From positions 652,910 through 716,909 of the forward strand of contig VZTJ01000112.1 of the NCBI GenBank assembly GCA_013397795.1: a DNA stretch of 64,000 nt. Direction: 5' to 3'. The notes under the pieces were generated by a model. That model did no database searches. It was not told the DNA's origin and worked only from the letters and a program-made list of their open reading frames with translations. Position numbers and translations under genes: made by a program. Origin of the DNA: Orthonyx spaldingii. Lineage: Eukaryota; Chordata; Aves; Passeriformes; Orthonychidae. Shown here one piece after another: positions 13,560 to 27,757 of this stretch. Position 1 is the stretch's first letter, and the number at the start of each line of letters is the position of its first letter.

Positions 13560-13930
13560 TAACTACTAATTGCAGGGGACCAGTGGGCGTAATTTTGGCA
13601 CTATATTAGCTTTGCCACTCCATGAATAATTTGCATACAAAATGCTTTATTTTGGCAATCTATTAAAGAGCTATACAGTATTTGTGGCTTATCGCATTCA
13701 CGCAGGATGCAGGATCCTTGGCCATCTCGTTAAATTCTGTTGATGCATAACAATTTAAAGCATGGCACAAGCTGGTATGACATTTAAAGATGCCTTCACT
13801 TAATTATATTACACAAATATTGGGTTGTTTATCCTTGGGAATAAAGTCTTTTTGAAGTCAAAGTTGGCATGTGTATAAAGGAGTAAATTTTAACTGATCC
13901 CTCAAGTGGGCCTCCTAGCTGCAAATTGGG
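13560..13930. promoter_or_regulatory. Candidate conserved non-coding element
   Basis: This is a repeat-free, AT-rich but complex stretch with an octamer ATTTGCAT at 13629-13636, several TAAT words and a TTAATTATATTA section. It lacks open frames of note. Its texture resembles vertebrate conserved non-coding sequence, but comparison with other birds is needed to say so. Confidence 0.3.
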
Positions 13931-16900
13931 GTTCTTGCATTTTTTAAATTATTTGTGATAAGAAGCATTACACTTTGAATACAGTCACTGGAGTTTGTTT
14001 GGTACTCCCTCCCTTCTTCTCCTCTAATGAAAAATACAGTCTTTAGCAATAAATCGGCACAAGAAACCAGAGGGGTAACTGTAGGCTGGGGTGAGAAATG
14101 GGACAAACAGTGGTGCTCATAAGAGTCTGTGGTTGCAAAAAGCAAAAAGTCCTCACTTTGGTCTTCAGCAGGAGGAAAAAAATCATTTAAGGGGGTATAT
14201 AGACTGTTTGCACACAAGCAATGGGGAAATTAGGGTAAAAGAAAAATCAATGCTTTTTTTTTTTTAATCCCCAGAAGGATAATCAGCATGAAGCAAACAC
14301 TGGAGTTTGGGTTTCTCTGTAAATAATAAACTTAAAGGCTGCAAATCTAGAATTCATATTGTTCACTTTAGTTGACTGTTCGCATTTTCTTCAGAGGTAA
14401 AGCTACTTTTATACACATTTTTATCACATGCAGAAGCTGCAGGAAAGAAGACTGAGAGCAGGCTTGGGCAGAGGGGTCTCCAGCCCCATAAAAGGGAGAG
14501 GTCCTAGATGAGGAAACTGAAACCAGTTTGCCAGTGTTGGGAAGAAAGTGGGATCATTTTGCTCTGTAGAGGATGTTAATTATAGAGAATTAATCAAATT
14601 TTGACTCACTGGACAATAAAAGAGAAGACTGCTCTGTGATAAAAACTCTGTATTGGAGCAGGGGCCTTCCTGCATTTCTGCTCCACTTTGATCAGGAAAA
14701 AAAAAGGCAAAACCCCACAAATTACTGAACAATCCTATCTATCCTTACACATAAATGAGTGGGATGACCTCCAGGTTATGGACAGACCATCACTTAGAGG
14801 TTTGTTGCACATCAGTTTAATGGCTGCCTGTCCCTTTGTAGATTTATTTTAGAAGCAAAATGTGGTGGCTTGAAATGACTTTATTGGGTTGGGTAATCAG
14901 AAACATTCAGTTCACCCAATTCTTGTGTAATGTAGGAAGAATATATGGTATTTCATTCACACCAAAACCAGCCATAGAGAAGGCTGTCACTAAACACAGC
15001 TTAGAGTGCTTGTCCGGGTAGTTATAACTAATATTTTTCTCTGTCGGTTTAGTGACATACTTTCATAGAAAAATTAACTTTCTATCCCATTTTCTAGCAT
15101 ACTCATTCAGCTATTTGGAGGAGGTTCAAAAAAATTGTGTATATTTTTTTTTTTTAATTTTTTTTTTTTAATTCTGTACTTTCTCTTACTCAGCCATTGA
15201 TCTGCTGGCTGCAGCTCTGAGCTGTGATTTACCCAGGAACTTCTTTATCCCTAAAGACAAGGTCTCAAAAAGCTGAAATGATGGGCTGGTCCTGGCATGG
15301 TGGCCTCATCTCCTCCTTACCTGTCCTTTGCAAAATTGCATTGCTGTGAATAAGTATCTGGAAAAACATGCAGACCAGTGGGAATTGGCACCACTGCACT
15401 AGAGCTGCTCCTTGTGCTCAAGGAGAAGTTTGGGTCCTCAGTCTATGTTTGGCTTTGATGTGTGTGTCCTTCCTATAATTAATTAACTAATGAGCTGATA
15501 TGAAGTAATTTTATATATCATGGACTATTGATAAAATCAGTGTTAAGTATATTAGCAATTAGGAAACTAAGAGGATGGTAGGAATCCTTACGTCCAATTA
15601 ACTACTCTGATTTAAATTACCGTCCTCCCATTATCCTCCGTTTCAATCTATAAACTGTCCCTTATTGAAGATGGATGTGTGTGGATGCACTCCTGGAGAA
15701 GCTACACCATGTCTGGGACTATGTGCCAGTGCAGCAGGATGGATCCGTGCTCGGCACTGCATCCCACGCCCCAACCAGCCAGGCAGACAGACCGAGGCGC
15801 CTCAGTGTCCTCAAACACACAGGACTCCTTAGCCTAAATTCGACTGGGTTTTGGTAAGGTTTAACAGACCCAGCTTTGCATTTCCAATGACTGAAGCACA
15901 GGTGAGCAACCCCCACAGAAGTATTCTTATGGACCAAAGAGGAAAAGTCTGCTTAAAGCAGTGTCTTGTAGCTGTGCAGTCAGATCTCCTCCTGCAACTG
16001 CTTCTTACACGAATTAAATAGCACTGAGACCTACCGTGGTAAACAGCATATTCTTTACTGTTTTATCAAGTGCTGACCTAATATTTTTCTTATGCTTTCT
16101 ATTTGTTGTGAGATTTGGTTGAATAAGTTCTTGCTTCATAATAAACATCTCCCAGAGTTAATGGACCAGCAGAGAGGCTGCTGAGCTCTGAGCTGCACCA
16201 GCAGTGCCAGCGACTCCCAGGGAATTATTTGCAGGTGCAGGTACTTGGCAAGGCTGGGGTTTGCCAAATGCAAGCAGTAATGACTGGCATAAAATTTTTG
16301 GCTGGTGTGTTAGATGAGCTGGACACACTGCAAAGCTGCAGCTCGCAGATCTCCTGCCCTGGTTCAGCAGCAGTTCCACCAGAGATCTCTCTGCCAGCAG
16401 GAGAAGAGCCTTGTTGCCGTAGTTGTAATGCAGGCTGTGGCACAATGTAATGGTCTGTGCACAGCCTAAGGACAAAACAGGGGAAAGTAAGGAAAACCTT
16501 TACCATCAGCTCATAGCCATTAATAACTCTAGGACTTTTTCACTTTCTTTCATTTTTTTCCTTATATTTTTGCATTGTGTCATCATTTGTCACTGCTGTG
16601 TGAGCCTACAGTCCCAGCCAAACAGTTCCTCACAGCCACCCCTACCCCAAAGATGGGTGCCCGGCCTTCCAGGTTTTCAGTGGCAGTTTTATCAGGCACA
16701 CCCAGCTTTGGTCCTCATTTAACCAACCAATTGCCTTTTCTCCAGGCATTTTTCAATGTGTAACTGTGTGTGTGTGCAGAACCATGAGCTTGGGAGTGGG
16801 CTGTGAGAGTGGCTGGGACCAGAGCTGAAGGGAGCAGGTGGGACAGGCAAGAGGTGCTGATGGGACAGCTGGCAGTGAGACACATACAGGGTGAATACCA

Positions 16901-18339
16901 GCCCACGTGGCTGGGCTGATCTTGTGTTCTTCGGGGGCTTTTTAATTTCAGTGGATGATGCCTGATTTGCAGGCAGAATTTGGGCCTTTGGGCTAATTTT
17001 ATTTAATCTTGCAAGATCTCCTGAGAGATTTTTAATGGGAACTCTGTATTAACTGTCCCTACAGCTACACATGCAAAGGTTATTTAAGCTTGAATGTTTT
17101 CTCAGCCAATCACTGAAAATCACAAGCTGTCATTTCTACCCTCTTTGCCAAGCCCTTGATTCTTCCTTCACCCCTGTGCTGTTGTAGCCCTGCTGCCTCT
17201 CTTTGAGGCTGTCTCTTTAGTTTCTGTGAATGGGACTTTTTAAAACAAACCACACTCGCGTAATTCTTCTTTTCCTCACTTATGCGAACCATTCTATTAG
17301 TAGTAGCAATAGTGGTGTGCCCAGAGGCTTCAACCAAGCTTTAAATATAGAAGATGGGGACTATAGCTGAAGTCCTGGTAGCAATTGGAAGATTCAAACC
17401 AAGCAGAAATGAAAGGCAAGAGAGGTTGAATGACTTCAGTAAAGACACATGGAAAGTAACTGCCCCAGAAATAACAAGTCCCCTGAGACCTTGGTTAATG
17501 CTCTGCTCTTCGATCTGCCTGTCCTTTGGTGACTAATCCTACCTGGGGCTGCAGAGGGCTAGATGTGCTGTATGGAGTTGGGCTGCACATGTATTTCTTG
17601 CATGAGAAGAATGGCATTGAATCGCACCCCAGAGTGAGTTGCACTTGAGCTTGTGTGGGAGGTGCCTGTGCCTTCAAAGGTATAGAACTTTACTTCTGAA
17701 AATTACCTTGGTGACAAAAGAGGACTATGAACACCCTCTCAGTCTTATTCATCTAGTTTGCTTCCAGCTCCATCAGGTTTTTTTCGGGGGTGTATGTTCT
17801 TCCAGGGTCTGGTTGGAGTTTTACAGACAACATTTGCATGCTCTCAGGTGTGTGCATGAGAAATGTTCTACCCCTGATACTTGGCTGTTTCTCATATGTG
17901 ACAGGAACCTGCTGTGCTCCTTTTACTGGTTTTGGTGCCCCACACTCCACATGGACTTGGCCTTTTTGTTGGTCCAGTATTAGCTAATTGCTGTTCACAT
18001 GTACAGAGTAACACCTCTGAACAACATGGTCTGTGACACCTGTGTTGGCATTGCCTGTACTAAATGACAACATTTCATTCAAGAATTAAATCCTGAGTGG
18101 ATATAAAGCAAGGTGGCTCTACTGATGTGCAGTTTTCAAGCCCTGCCCAGCAATCCTCTTACTCACCAGTGCACTATCACGCCATGACCCTCAGGAGGCT
18201 GGTTGAAACACTGCTTAGTCAGAAATCAGGATAAGTGATAATTTCTTTTTTCCTAAAACAATGGGTATCAGCCATAAGACCTGAGCTACTGTTTGATTAA
18301 ATCATAGGGGTGACCTGTCCTACTCACACAACGCACAGT

Positions 18340-18640
18340 TTAATATGTGGAATGTGGTATTTGAAAAATTATTATTTAAATACCTTATTTATGTGGGGGA
18401 TTTTTTGTGAAGTCTAAGCAATAAATTAAAAGGGATAAACAAGGGAGAGCTTAGCCGCAATGTACATCAATTTCCTGATGTTTTTATCATGTATGTAATG
18501 CAAAGTACCATTACCAGTTACTTCACCATCACCATTAACAGAGAACTAAAATTTACATATATAAAACGTTATTACGCAATACTTTAATTTCCTTCTTGTA
18601 TCTTAGTCATGTCCATTATCACAAATTATCACTCCTTCCT
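18340..18640. promoter_or_regulatory. Candidate conserved non-coding element
   Basis: A repeat-free AT-rich stretch has ATTACGCAAT at 18571-18580, close to the palindromic C/EBP and PAR-bZIP site, next to TTATCA and AATTA words. No open frame covers it. Confidence 0.28.
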
Positions 18641-20246
18641 ACCAGAACCCACAGTGAAGTTCAGTTTTCCCACACACTTTGGGACCTGGTTCAGCACCAC
18701 CCAGGAGGGATGCAAATGATACATTTGTAAGGCTGTAAAGAGCATGGAGGTGCTGCTGCTGTTATAACAAATGAGACTGCTGTTGACATGGCTTTCCACG
18801 AATTCCTATGATTTGCAAAAGACGATGTTGAGCAGCCAATTATGTTACATTACTGCTGACTATGAAACAAGGATCTAATCTGAATCTCACTGATGCTAAT
18901 GAACATTTTTACACCGACTTCAAAAGGTGCTGTTGGATCAAGCAGAGAATTATTTTCCTCTGGGGTATTTAAATTTTGATTGTGTCCCACAAAACCAAAA
19001 TCTCTCGGGTCTAATGAGCAGTATGTAACTCTTGCCCTGTTACAAGGGAAACGTAGGGGCTGACATGGATGAAACAAGGCAGATCTTTCCTTCTGCCAGC
19101 TATTTGACAGTTGCGACAAATTGTCTTCTGCCGTGAGGTCCTACTGGAGACTCGGTCGCTGGTACGGAGGGCAGGGTCAGCAGCATCAACTTTCAGAGCT
19201 TCAAAAAAAGCCCCAACCACAAGGTGTTTCTATAAAGTACATATTTCTGGCCTACTTGAATCCAGCTGTGTGACTTTCAGGTCAGGAAGAGGAATTACAA
19301 TACAATCTTAGCTAACTTTTGATTCTCCACAAAAGGTCTTAACAAAATTGGATGAGTTTTATATGAATATGTTAGCAGGGTGTAGAATAACTCTTTGCTT
19401 GCCTTCTTCTCACTGAACTGGTAGGTAGCCTTTCTAGTGTGAATAGAGGCCTTTTTTTTGTAATGAAAGACTTATGAAAACATAAGTGAATTGAAAGAGA
19501 AGCACAGTAAGTTCTGCATCTTTTCATAGATCTGTTATTTTTAGTAAATCACATGTAATCATAATACAAAATCCTTGAAATACGATGTGACAGAAATAAT
19601 CAGAAATCAAGCTCAACCTGAAAATTAAAGGCATCAGCTCACAGAGTTCATGAAAGCAAGAATGTATTTTAGACAGTGTAGTTAGCATATTGCAATCTAT
19701 CTAGCAATGTAGTTAGCATACCACTGCATCTGGTGCAGTGCTCTGTTCCTTATTAATTTTCAATACATTTATTCACCTATTTTATACTTCAGGTTTGCCG
19801 GGTGCTGCCAGATGTGCTATGGCATTTCCTCGGATTGAATCCAGGATTTGTTGCCTACTTGCCTGATGCTGCAACTCTTGCAACACCTGCACTTGCCCCA
19901 GCCAGAGGAGATGGGTGTTAGGAGGGCAGTTCAACATCCAGTGTGAAAACGTGAGGTGAAAATTAATTCTAGTACATACTATATGTGATAGAAATGAGTT
20001 ACTGCCCAATTATGTCTCCTGTTTCCATTCAGATGAATTAATGCTTGTTGTGAGCCCTTGGGAATTCAGACACACTTTAAACTTGTAATGAGTGCTATCA
20101 TTATTGCTTTTGACAGTCATTGAAGTATAATTATCTGATCATCTATTTTAAAAAAAATCAAAACTTGTTATAGATGAGTTTTAAACTGGCAAATTACAGA
20201 ACAGTCACCTTAGCAGCTCAACCGCTCAGCTATTTTCTGTAGTGGC

Positions 20247-20261
20247 ACTGCCATCTCCTGG
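20247..20261 (-). promoter_or_regulatory. CTCF-like motif (minus strand)
   Basis: ACTGCCATCTCCTGG matches the reversed CTCF consensus (RSYGCCMYCTRSTGG) at 14 of 15 positions. It could mark a domain border upstream of RIC3; single motif matches are often unoccupied. Confidence 0.4.
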
Positions 20262-23200
20262 AAAAACTGAAATTGTGCTTCCAGATTCTTCACCTTGAAA
20301 GAAACTTTTCAAGAGCAAGAGAGATGTTAAGTACCAAAGTCAACAAGCTCCTAAATTTGAGGCTTTAGGTGTGGCGGAGGTGCCTGGTTTTGGTGTAGAA
20401 ATGGCTGCACGGCTCTTTGTTATCAGAGGATTTTGCTGAAGAACAAGAATGGATGTGGTGTGTGGAGTGTTGTGGGCTACTCCTATCAGAAGGAGATGGT
20501 GGGAGTGACCAGGTGCTCCAGCAGTTTGGTGTTTCTTCACAAAGTATAACCCTAAACACAAAATGAGTTGCTCACCAAGGAATTTTGCAGGGTCACTTAA
20601 CGTCCCCAGCAGTCAGTTACCCAGGAACCACTACTTTCTGAGGATTTTAGCTGTAAAGGTTTCTATTGCAGCTTTCATCTGAAAGGAGATGGCATTCTAG
20701 ATTTTTGTTTGCTTTCTTGGCCTTTACTGAGCCACCCTGTGATGATTAGCATTGACCATCCTACCAGTTTACTAAGCAGTGGTTCTGGCTGTGTTGAAGG
20801 ATCACCCCCACCTGCAAACACGTTTCCCATGTTTCTAGGTGCTGGGTTAGTTTTCTTATTCAAATTTTACATTTGTCCATGCCTTGTTTTCAGGTTATTT
20901 TTGTATTTTCAATCAAAACCAAGTGGGTTTTTTTACTCAAATTCCACTTCCAATTACTGTTTCTCTGCTGGGTAGAAGCTATGTGTGAACTATTCATGTT
21001 TTATTACCCACGCTCAGCTGTAATGGTGACCCATTACTCCCCCAGCTGCCTCACCTGGGCCCATTCCCATCTCTGCAGTGCTGGAATACAGGTACATTGG
21101 CTGCTCGGTCCACACACAGCTCCCAGCTGCACAATTCCTGCTCCCACCACACTCCCTATGCTGCAGGATGCTGACCTCAGAGACATCCAAAAATTGCACA
21201 GCCTTTCACTAATCCTTTGGATTCAGATTTATTTTTTTTCCTGCCTGTGATGCATGTAAGATATCAAAGTTGCTGCAAAGGAAGTTGCTAGCACTCAGTT
21301 GCCCAGCCTGCTCATTTCTCACTATGCATAGCAACGAATTGCTCTCTGAAATAATCCTGTGGACAGCAGGATTTTGGAAAGTGGCAATCACTTTTTTGAC
21401 TATGGTCAACGGAAAAGTCATGTCTGGCCTTTCTTATATTAGAAATACCTGATGTCTTCTACAAGACTTTTACATCATACCTTGTCACAGACCCTTCTCT
21501 TAGGCAAGGGCAGTTTTCTTTTAGGCAAGAAAACTTTTCCTGTAGTTTTGTAGGTGGCTTTGTAGTGGTGGTGGATATGTGCATGCCAAGCTGGTTACTT
21601 GGCAGTCTCTTCCTGCAACTGCACAACTGATGGATGAGGAACACCTGCATGTCTACAAAGAGAGGAGAGGCAACAGACTCTTTTCCCTCCCTGAACACAT
21701 TTATTGCCTTCAGCCAGCAATACTTTTCTCTCATGCTTAGAGCAATGTTTGATATTAGTTTCACAAATAAGCCTATCTGGAGACCACATCAGCAGTGCAG
21801 AGATTTTACCCAAGACAGATTGTGAAACCACACTGCTTCTGTTTTTCTAAGTATTCAGATAGGCATCTGCCAAGATTTCTCAGTCACAAGCTACTGCAAG
21901 TGTAGCTTGAACTGGCCTCATAAATAGGGACAGGAATTCCTATGGCACTCCAAGAATTTACTTCTGAAGTACTCAGATTCTTCTAGTGAGTCCTTGTGCT
22001 CTCAGCTCTTTTGTATTGAGTAGCCAATAAGAGCCTCAAAGCAAAAACACCAACCAAAAGGTTCTTCAGCTCCCGAAATATGGCAGTCCATGGTGCTGGC
22101 CACTACAATGCTCCCTTTCCTCACCTCCCATAGCATTTCTGCCAGGCCCAAAAATGCACTTTCTATAATAGCAGCAGAACCTCCCCACACTGCCCACTGT
22201 GTACAGTGAGTGTGTCACTCAGGTACAGGACAACTTAGCTGTCAATGCACCGGGGTTTTGCCACTAAAGGTGCACAGAAAGGTTCAATACTGCCTCCATG
22301 TTTAATCTCAACCTGGAATCTTTAAGCTTACGGAAGGCTACCAGATAATATTATTTCTTGATCCAGTGGTTCAGCTTGCACAAAGATATCACTTTGATAA
22401 AACAAATTGATGGCAAATGGCTTTTCAATATTCTCAGCATCAACATTTTTTCATACAGCAAATGTTTTTCATAAGCTGAAAGCTAATGTTTGAGACCACT
22501 TGCAGTTCTGAGATAAAACTTGAAGCTTCCTTGGTACTTTTGATGCTGTTTTGAACTTACACACTCATTTTATGATCAACTTTTCCTGGTACCTGTTTTT
22601 AACTGAAATGCTTCTTTTAATCACTGCTAATTTCACTCCAAAATTAATGATTTTTCTGAGGTACATAAATGGCTCTCTTAGAAGCCTCTTCTCTATCACG
22701 TGTTCTATGTACAGGTTGTTGCTGAAACATCGTGTTTCAATCACAGCATCACCTCCCCACTCTTCTCCTTCAGCAACTCTGCAGTCACTGCTACCTCACA
22801 TGCTCAACAGAAGCAGGTACACATTTATTCACCCTGACCCAAAAAGCAGCACAGTACTACAACCCGCTCTCTTTGTTCATTAGCTGATTGCCTGCCCAAG
22901 GGGGCTGTGAGAGGGCTGAGCTCAGCAGGAACTCTCTGGGGACAAAGAATGGCTTCCTATGGAAAACACGATGCTGGTGCTTCTGGTCTGTCAGCTCCAG
23001 GTGACTCCCCAGGCACAGCAGCTGGGCCCACGGGAGAGGCACGGAGAGCATTTACAGTGACATGAGCACAGATTTCCTGTCAGAACTGCCACAGCCATCC
23101 TGCAAGGGGCTCTCACTGTGGCACACACCAGGCTGCAGGGAAAAACCCCAAAAGACTCTTCTGGCAATTGGATCATTCTCCACCTGAAACTGACATCAGT

Positions 23201-23927
23201 CAAATACAGGTATATCAAAACCAGTGGGGTCTCTTTGCACGAGGTGATGATTTGGCCCATTCTATCTTTTCTCCTAATCTTTCTTTAGAAAAATACTGTG
23301 TAGATGTAGATGATTATCCTTCTTAGAAAACAATGATTTATTCCTCTATGAAATATATGTCTGTCCTTAGTCATATGAGAACATGCCATTGGCAAGTTGA
23401 GCCTACAAAACAGTTGATTGATTTTCCTTGAAGGCCCTTCTCTCTTGCCTGGCTTCCAGTAAAGCAAAAGCCCTGAAAGGTGCAGCAGCTTTATAGCAGA
23501 CATAAATGTCTATGTCACAGGTGTCTGAAGGCAGCAACATGAATCCACTTCTCCACTCTTTCCTGTGCAACTTCTAACTTGTTCTCCTTGGCTTCCCACA
23601 GTAAAAGATGCTCCCTCGAGGCAGTGTGGACTCAAAATAATTTTCCCCCTTTGAACAGTGACAGTCCTGCATGGAAAGTCACTATGCATGGAAAGTGCTT
23701 TTACGAGAGCACACTAGAAATGTTGATCCCAATTATAAACCCAGGAGATAATCCAAATTGTCTGGAGTTCTGCTGATGTCAGTGAGAATTTACATGCACC
23801 CCAAGCATGCTGGGGTCCATCCAGGTGCACCTCCCAAAGACAGGGAAGCTCATTGTACACAACTGTGCCTACAACCCGAAACAGGGCCAGGGTCTGGGAC
23901 ACTGGCACCTTTCCCCATACAGCATCT

Positions 23928-23942
23928 TCTCTAGGGGGCACC
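23928..23942 (+). promoter_or_regulatory. CTCF-like motif (plus strand)
   Basis: TCTCTAGGGGGCACC matches the CTCF consensus CCASYAGRKGGCRSY at 13 of 15 positions. With the minus-strand motif at 20247 it would form a divergent pair 3.7 kb apart, 4.5 kb before RIC3. Confidence 0.33.
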
Positions 23943-24179
23943 TTTCAACATAGTCAGCACAATAAACACTCCCTACATTATCTGTACCTGAGACACAATG
24001 AAGAACTTTTATTTCTAAGTAAAGTGGGAGTTTTGCCTGGTAATGGATAAAATTGTAGTTTAACTGGCCCTAAAGGTGGCTGGCATGTAGTAAAGAGGCC
24101 ATGTTCTTTGGTTCCTACTGTACTAAATGCATCCTCTAACTGAAAGAAAACACTGATTATCAGAAAGTCAATTGTCATT

Positions 24180-24600
24180 CTGCCTCTTTAGAAAAATTCC
24201 CATTAAAGATAAAGCCAATTTTAATTAGATTAAGTATCCAATTACTGTAATTACATTTTTTAAAAATTCACATCATGAGGATGACCCTTTTAAAAAGGGT
24301 TACAAGAATAATTAGTGTATTCATATTAACCAAAATGTATTGGATAATATTTATACCCAGAAGGCAAAGTACATTACACATATTTCACCTTTGGGGAAAG
24401 CTTGCAAATGTTTTGGCAGTGGTATGAATATTTATAGGGAAGAGCGTGCTTTAGCAAGATTATATGAGAAAGCATTTATATGCTCACAAATTTTTACCCA
24501 AGGGTAAAGTATACATAAAATGTAGTGCAGAGATTATGGATATGCAAAGTACGATTTAAGTGCAGAATTTATATCAGTTTGTTTAATTAATTGGAGCAGA
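24180..24600. promoter_or_regulatory. Candidate AT-rich regulatory stretch with 17-bp hairpin
   Basis: This section holds repeated TTAATTAG, TAATTAC and ATTAATTGG words. It also contains a perfect inverted repeat, ACCCTTTT-A-AAAAGGGT, at 24284-24300. A T-run of about 17 and a second T-run follow near 24618-24643. It lies about 4 kb upstream of RIC3. Confidence 0.28.
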
Positions 24601-27416
24601 ATACTATGTCCCCTCTTTTTTTTTTTTTTTTATTTTTTTTATTTTGGTGACAGAATGGCCACGAAATTCATCAGAGCTTTCTTTCTGCTGATCAATAGCA
24701 CCAAGAAAGTGCAAGACATCACTTTGTCCATGGGTTAAACCACGCCCTTTGATGTGTTCCTGATCACACTGTGGAAGCTACCCCATCTGCTGCCGGATGT
24801 CACCTGAACAACTCACCACGGGCTTGGAAAATACACAGGCAGCCTCCAGTCAACACCACTCATTTCGGGGCAAATCCTCCAGCTCTCAGTGAGGGGAAGA
24901 CTTGAAGAGATGCCAAATAGGTTTGCTCACGTACAGAAAACAAGAAACCACATCCTTGTTCCAGGCTGCCCCCAGAAGGCACAGAGGATGTGACCCATTT
25001 TTGCTGCTGAGGTGCAGCTGTGCCAGCTCCTGTGCTGTGCACGAAGTTCTCGCTGCAGACCAGAGAGCTCAACACACCACTGAGACCTTCCCAGGGAACT
25101 CTGCCTGTACAGCCCAGCCAGCGATTTTTGCCTGCTCTACAGCTAATCAGCAGCTTTGGGAATTGCCCAGGAATTACATTCTTCCTCAGAAAACAAGCTC
25201 TCAGGCCTCTAAATGGTGTCAGCATTTACCTACTACTGCAGCATTTGGCTCTTTACTACGATACTTTCCAGTGAGAATGCTTGCAGCACGCACATAAGCA
25301 CCTCCCTAATTTAGGTGAGAGGAGCTGTGATAGCACAGCTTTTGACAAGACCTAGACAAATGAGAAAGCTCTTGTGTCATTTGTTAGTTTGATTAAGTTA
25401 AGAAATTTCTTCCTGATTTACATTTATATCAGAGATTGTTCATTTTTATAGCAATTTATATGTGGCCAGTCAAGAATGAGCAGACCAAAAAAAAAGGGAA
25501 AAAGACAGGCTTTAAATGATTCATTCAAGTTCTTTCACATTAATTTTCTCTTCACTGAATTATCAGCAATCATTCTCGAGCATTCATGCCTTTCCTGTTT
25601 TTCAGAACTGCTGAATGTTGCTTTATATAATCCAGAGTTTGGCATTCCTCAGGCTATAAACTGTGGCTTGTGTAGATCCTTAGCTACACACATGAAAAAG
25701 GTTCTGCCTTCTGAAGATGACCCTTCCCTTACAAAAGGTAAAATTTAAAATGAGTTGCAAATATTTGTGCAAATGCTGATATTGCCAGCGTGGATAGCAG
25801 CATGAACATTTTCAATTTCCACAACTTCCACTGTCATTTGCTGGGTTTTGAGCTTTCTTGCAAAATAAAATAGCCCAAGAACATCCTTAGGGAAAAAGCG
25901 TAAAAACAAGCAAAAATCCCCATCTCTGATTCATACTGGCTAAATTGCCTTTAAAGCTTTGTCCAACAATAAGGAGAAACTGGGAAAGTCAGAAAGCACT
26001 TGACAGCAGAGAGACAGGTAGGTGGGAAAACAGAAGGGTTAAATAAATAGGAATAAAATTAAATTAGTTTCTAATGTTCCTGTCCAGAAGTTCAAAATAA
26101 GTAATTTGTTGGAGATTTCTATTGATACCTGCTAAATATCTATTACACTGGCTGGGGGGTATTTTGCTATATAAGTGTTCTTTCTGAATATTATAAATTG
26201 CCAGAGAACAACAATGTATTTTTCATGATCGAATGAGGGAACTATTTGTTGTTAGTGAACTGACGACACATTCTGATCAAGACAATGCTACTTTTGATGC
26301 CCTTACTTGTTAACTTGGCCTCTGGAGGCATCAAGAGCTGCTGACAAGTTTAGGAAAGAGACACAGACACTGAAACAACAGCTCTCACAATTCTCATTTC
26401 CAGGAGCAGTGCAGAGACTCCCAGAAATCCTGCTGTGGAGGAGCCTGAGACCCAGTGAATGAGTGATGGGTGAAGGAGCTGTGGAAGGAGACAGTCCAGC
26501 CAGGTTGGTTTGTAAGGGTTGGCGGGGCCTAGCCAAGGACTGCTGTCTCCCCAGAGTCGAGGTGCTCACCAAGAAGGATTTCTGGAATTGTCTGTCCAGT
26601 TGCAGCTGTTCAGACAGTGGATATCTCTTGTGAAGTAATTTAAGAGCCTGTGGGATTCTGCTGCCGTAGTGGTCTGCAGAGTTAGCCAAAGCAATTCTGC
26701 TCTCAGCTCAAGTCTAATTAAGGGTAGCTCTTGCGTAAAGTGAGTTAAATTCAGTAGTCACAGCCCAGACCCCATGGAAAGTAGTCTAATTCAACTACAG
26801 TAATACAGTGTAATATAAATATAATGGAAATACAAAACCATATAATTTAATTTGACATGACTGGCAGTTTTTTGCTTAAGTCAGTGAAAATGAACAAGTA
26901 CAAACACTGAACTTCCCTCTTCGATCTTTTATTGCTAGTAGAGTAGGGAGCTGGTTTCAGGATGACTTTGCACAGCAGCACCCTAAACTAATGCACTGAC
27001 AAGACACATATTTCACACCCTCTTTTGAAAATGTATGCACATTTTTAATTTTTAATGTTTTAGATAGCTGCAGCAAATGGAATTAATTTTAAATATGGTC
27101 TGGACTTTTCTACATCTGTTCCGTATGTTCAAAGAAGGGAAACAAATGCACATGGAGAATCTGGGTTACCCATGGCCTCAAGCAGTGCTTTTAGCCAAGA
27201 TGACTTCTTGCCCCTGCAAACCTGGCTGCCCTCACTCCAGCAATCCTGCCACATGGAAGGTCCCAGCCCTTTCTCAGGCCAGGGAGGATGGGAACCACGC
27301 TGCCATGGATGCTCCAAGCTTTGGGCACCCCACGCCCAGCTGCCCCATCCTGCCATCACTGCCTCCAGCAGAGACCAGCTAAGACCTTGCACAGCAGTGA
27401 AAAACAGGGCCTAGTG

Positions 27417-27420
<4 letters not shown>

Positions 27421-27462
<42 letters not shown>
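27421..27462. repeat. Poly(T) homopolymer of 42 bases
   Basis: This is an uninterrupted T run just left of the CR1/LTR nest. It may be the poly(A) tail of a minus-strand retroposed piece or simple slippage; its exact length is prone to sequencing error. Confidence 0.9.
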
Positions 27463-27757
27463 CTCCCAGAAAGCTCCAAGTGCTACAGACAAGGAGGGAG
27501 CAGAGCCTGGGAAACACTTATGAGGCATAAGGAAGAATAACAGAATCACAGAATGGCCGGGTTGGAAGGAACCTTAAAGATCATCATGTTCCAGCCCCGT
27601 CACAGGCAGGGACAGGTTCCACTAGTCCACGTTTCCCACAGCTCCATCCAGCCTGGCCTTGAACACTTCCAGGGATGGGGCACTATAATGTCCCTGGGCA
27701 GCCTGCTCCAGTACCTCACCACACTCACAGTGAGGAATTTTTTCCCTAATATCTAAT

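Larger units (their letters stand above)
9607..27420. other. Intergenic DNA upstream of RIC3
   Basis: No coding exon and no further clear CR1 or LTR copy were recognised. The stretch holds several AT-rich, high-complexity sections listed separately, two CTCF-like motifs, a small tandem repeat and a two-base gap. Open frames of 60-130 codons occur on both strands but show no family motif and no splice-linked partner. Confidence 0.5.

Noticed and set aside
18691..18711. REST/RE1-like site beginning TTCAGCACCA
   Set aside because: Only the left half matches; the right half GGACAGCGCC is absent at the required spacing.
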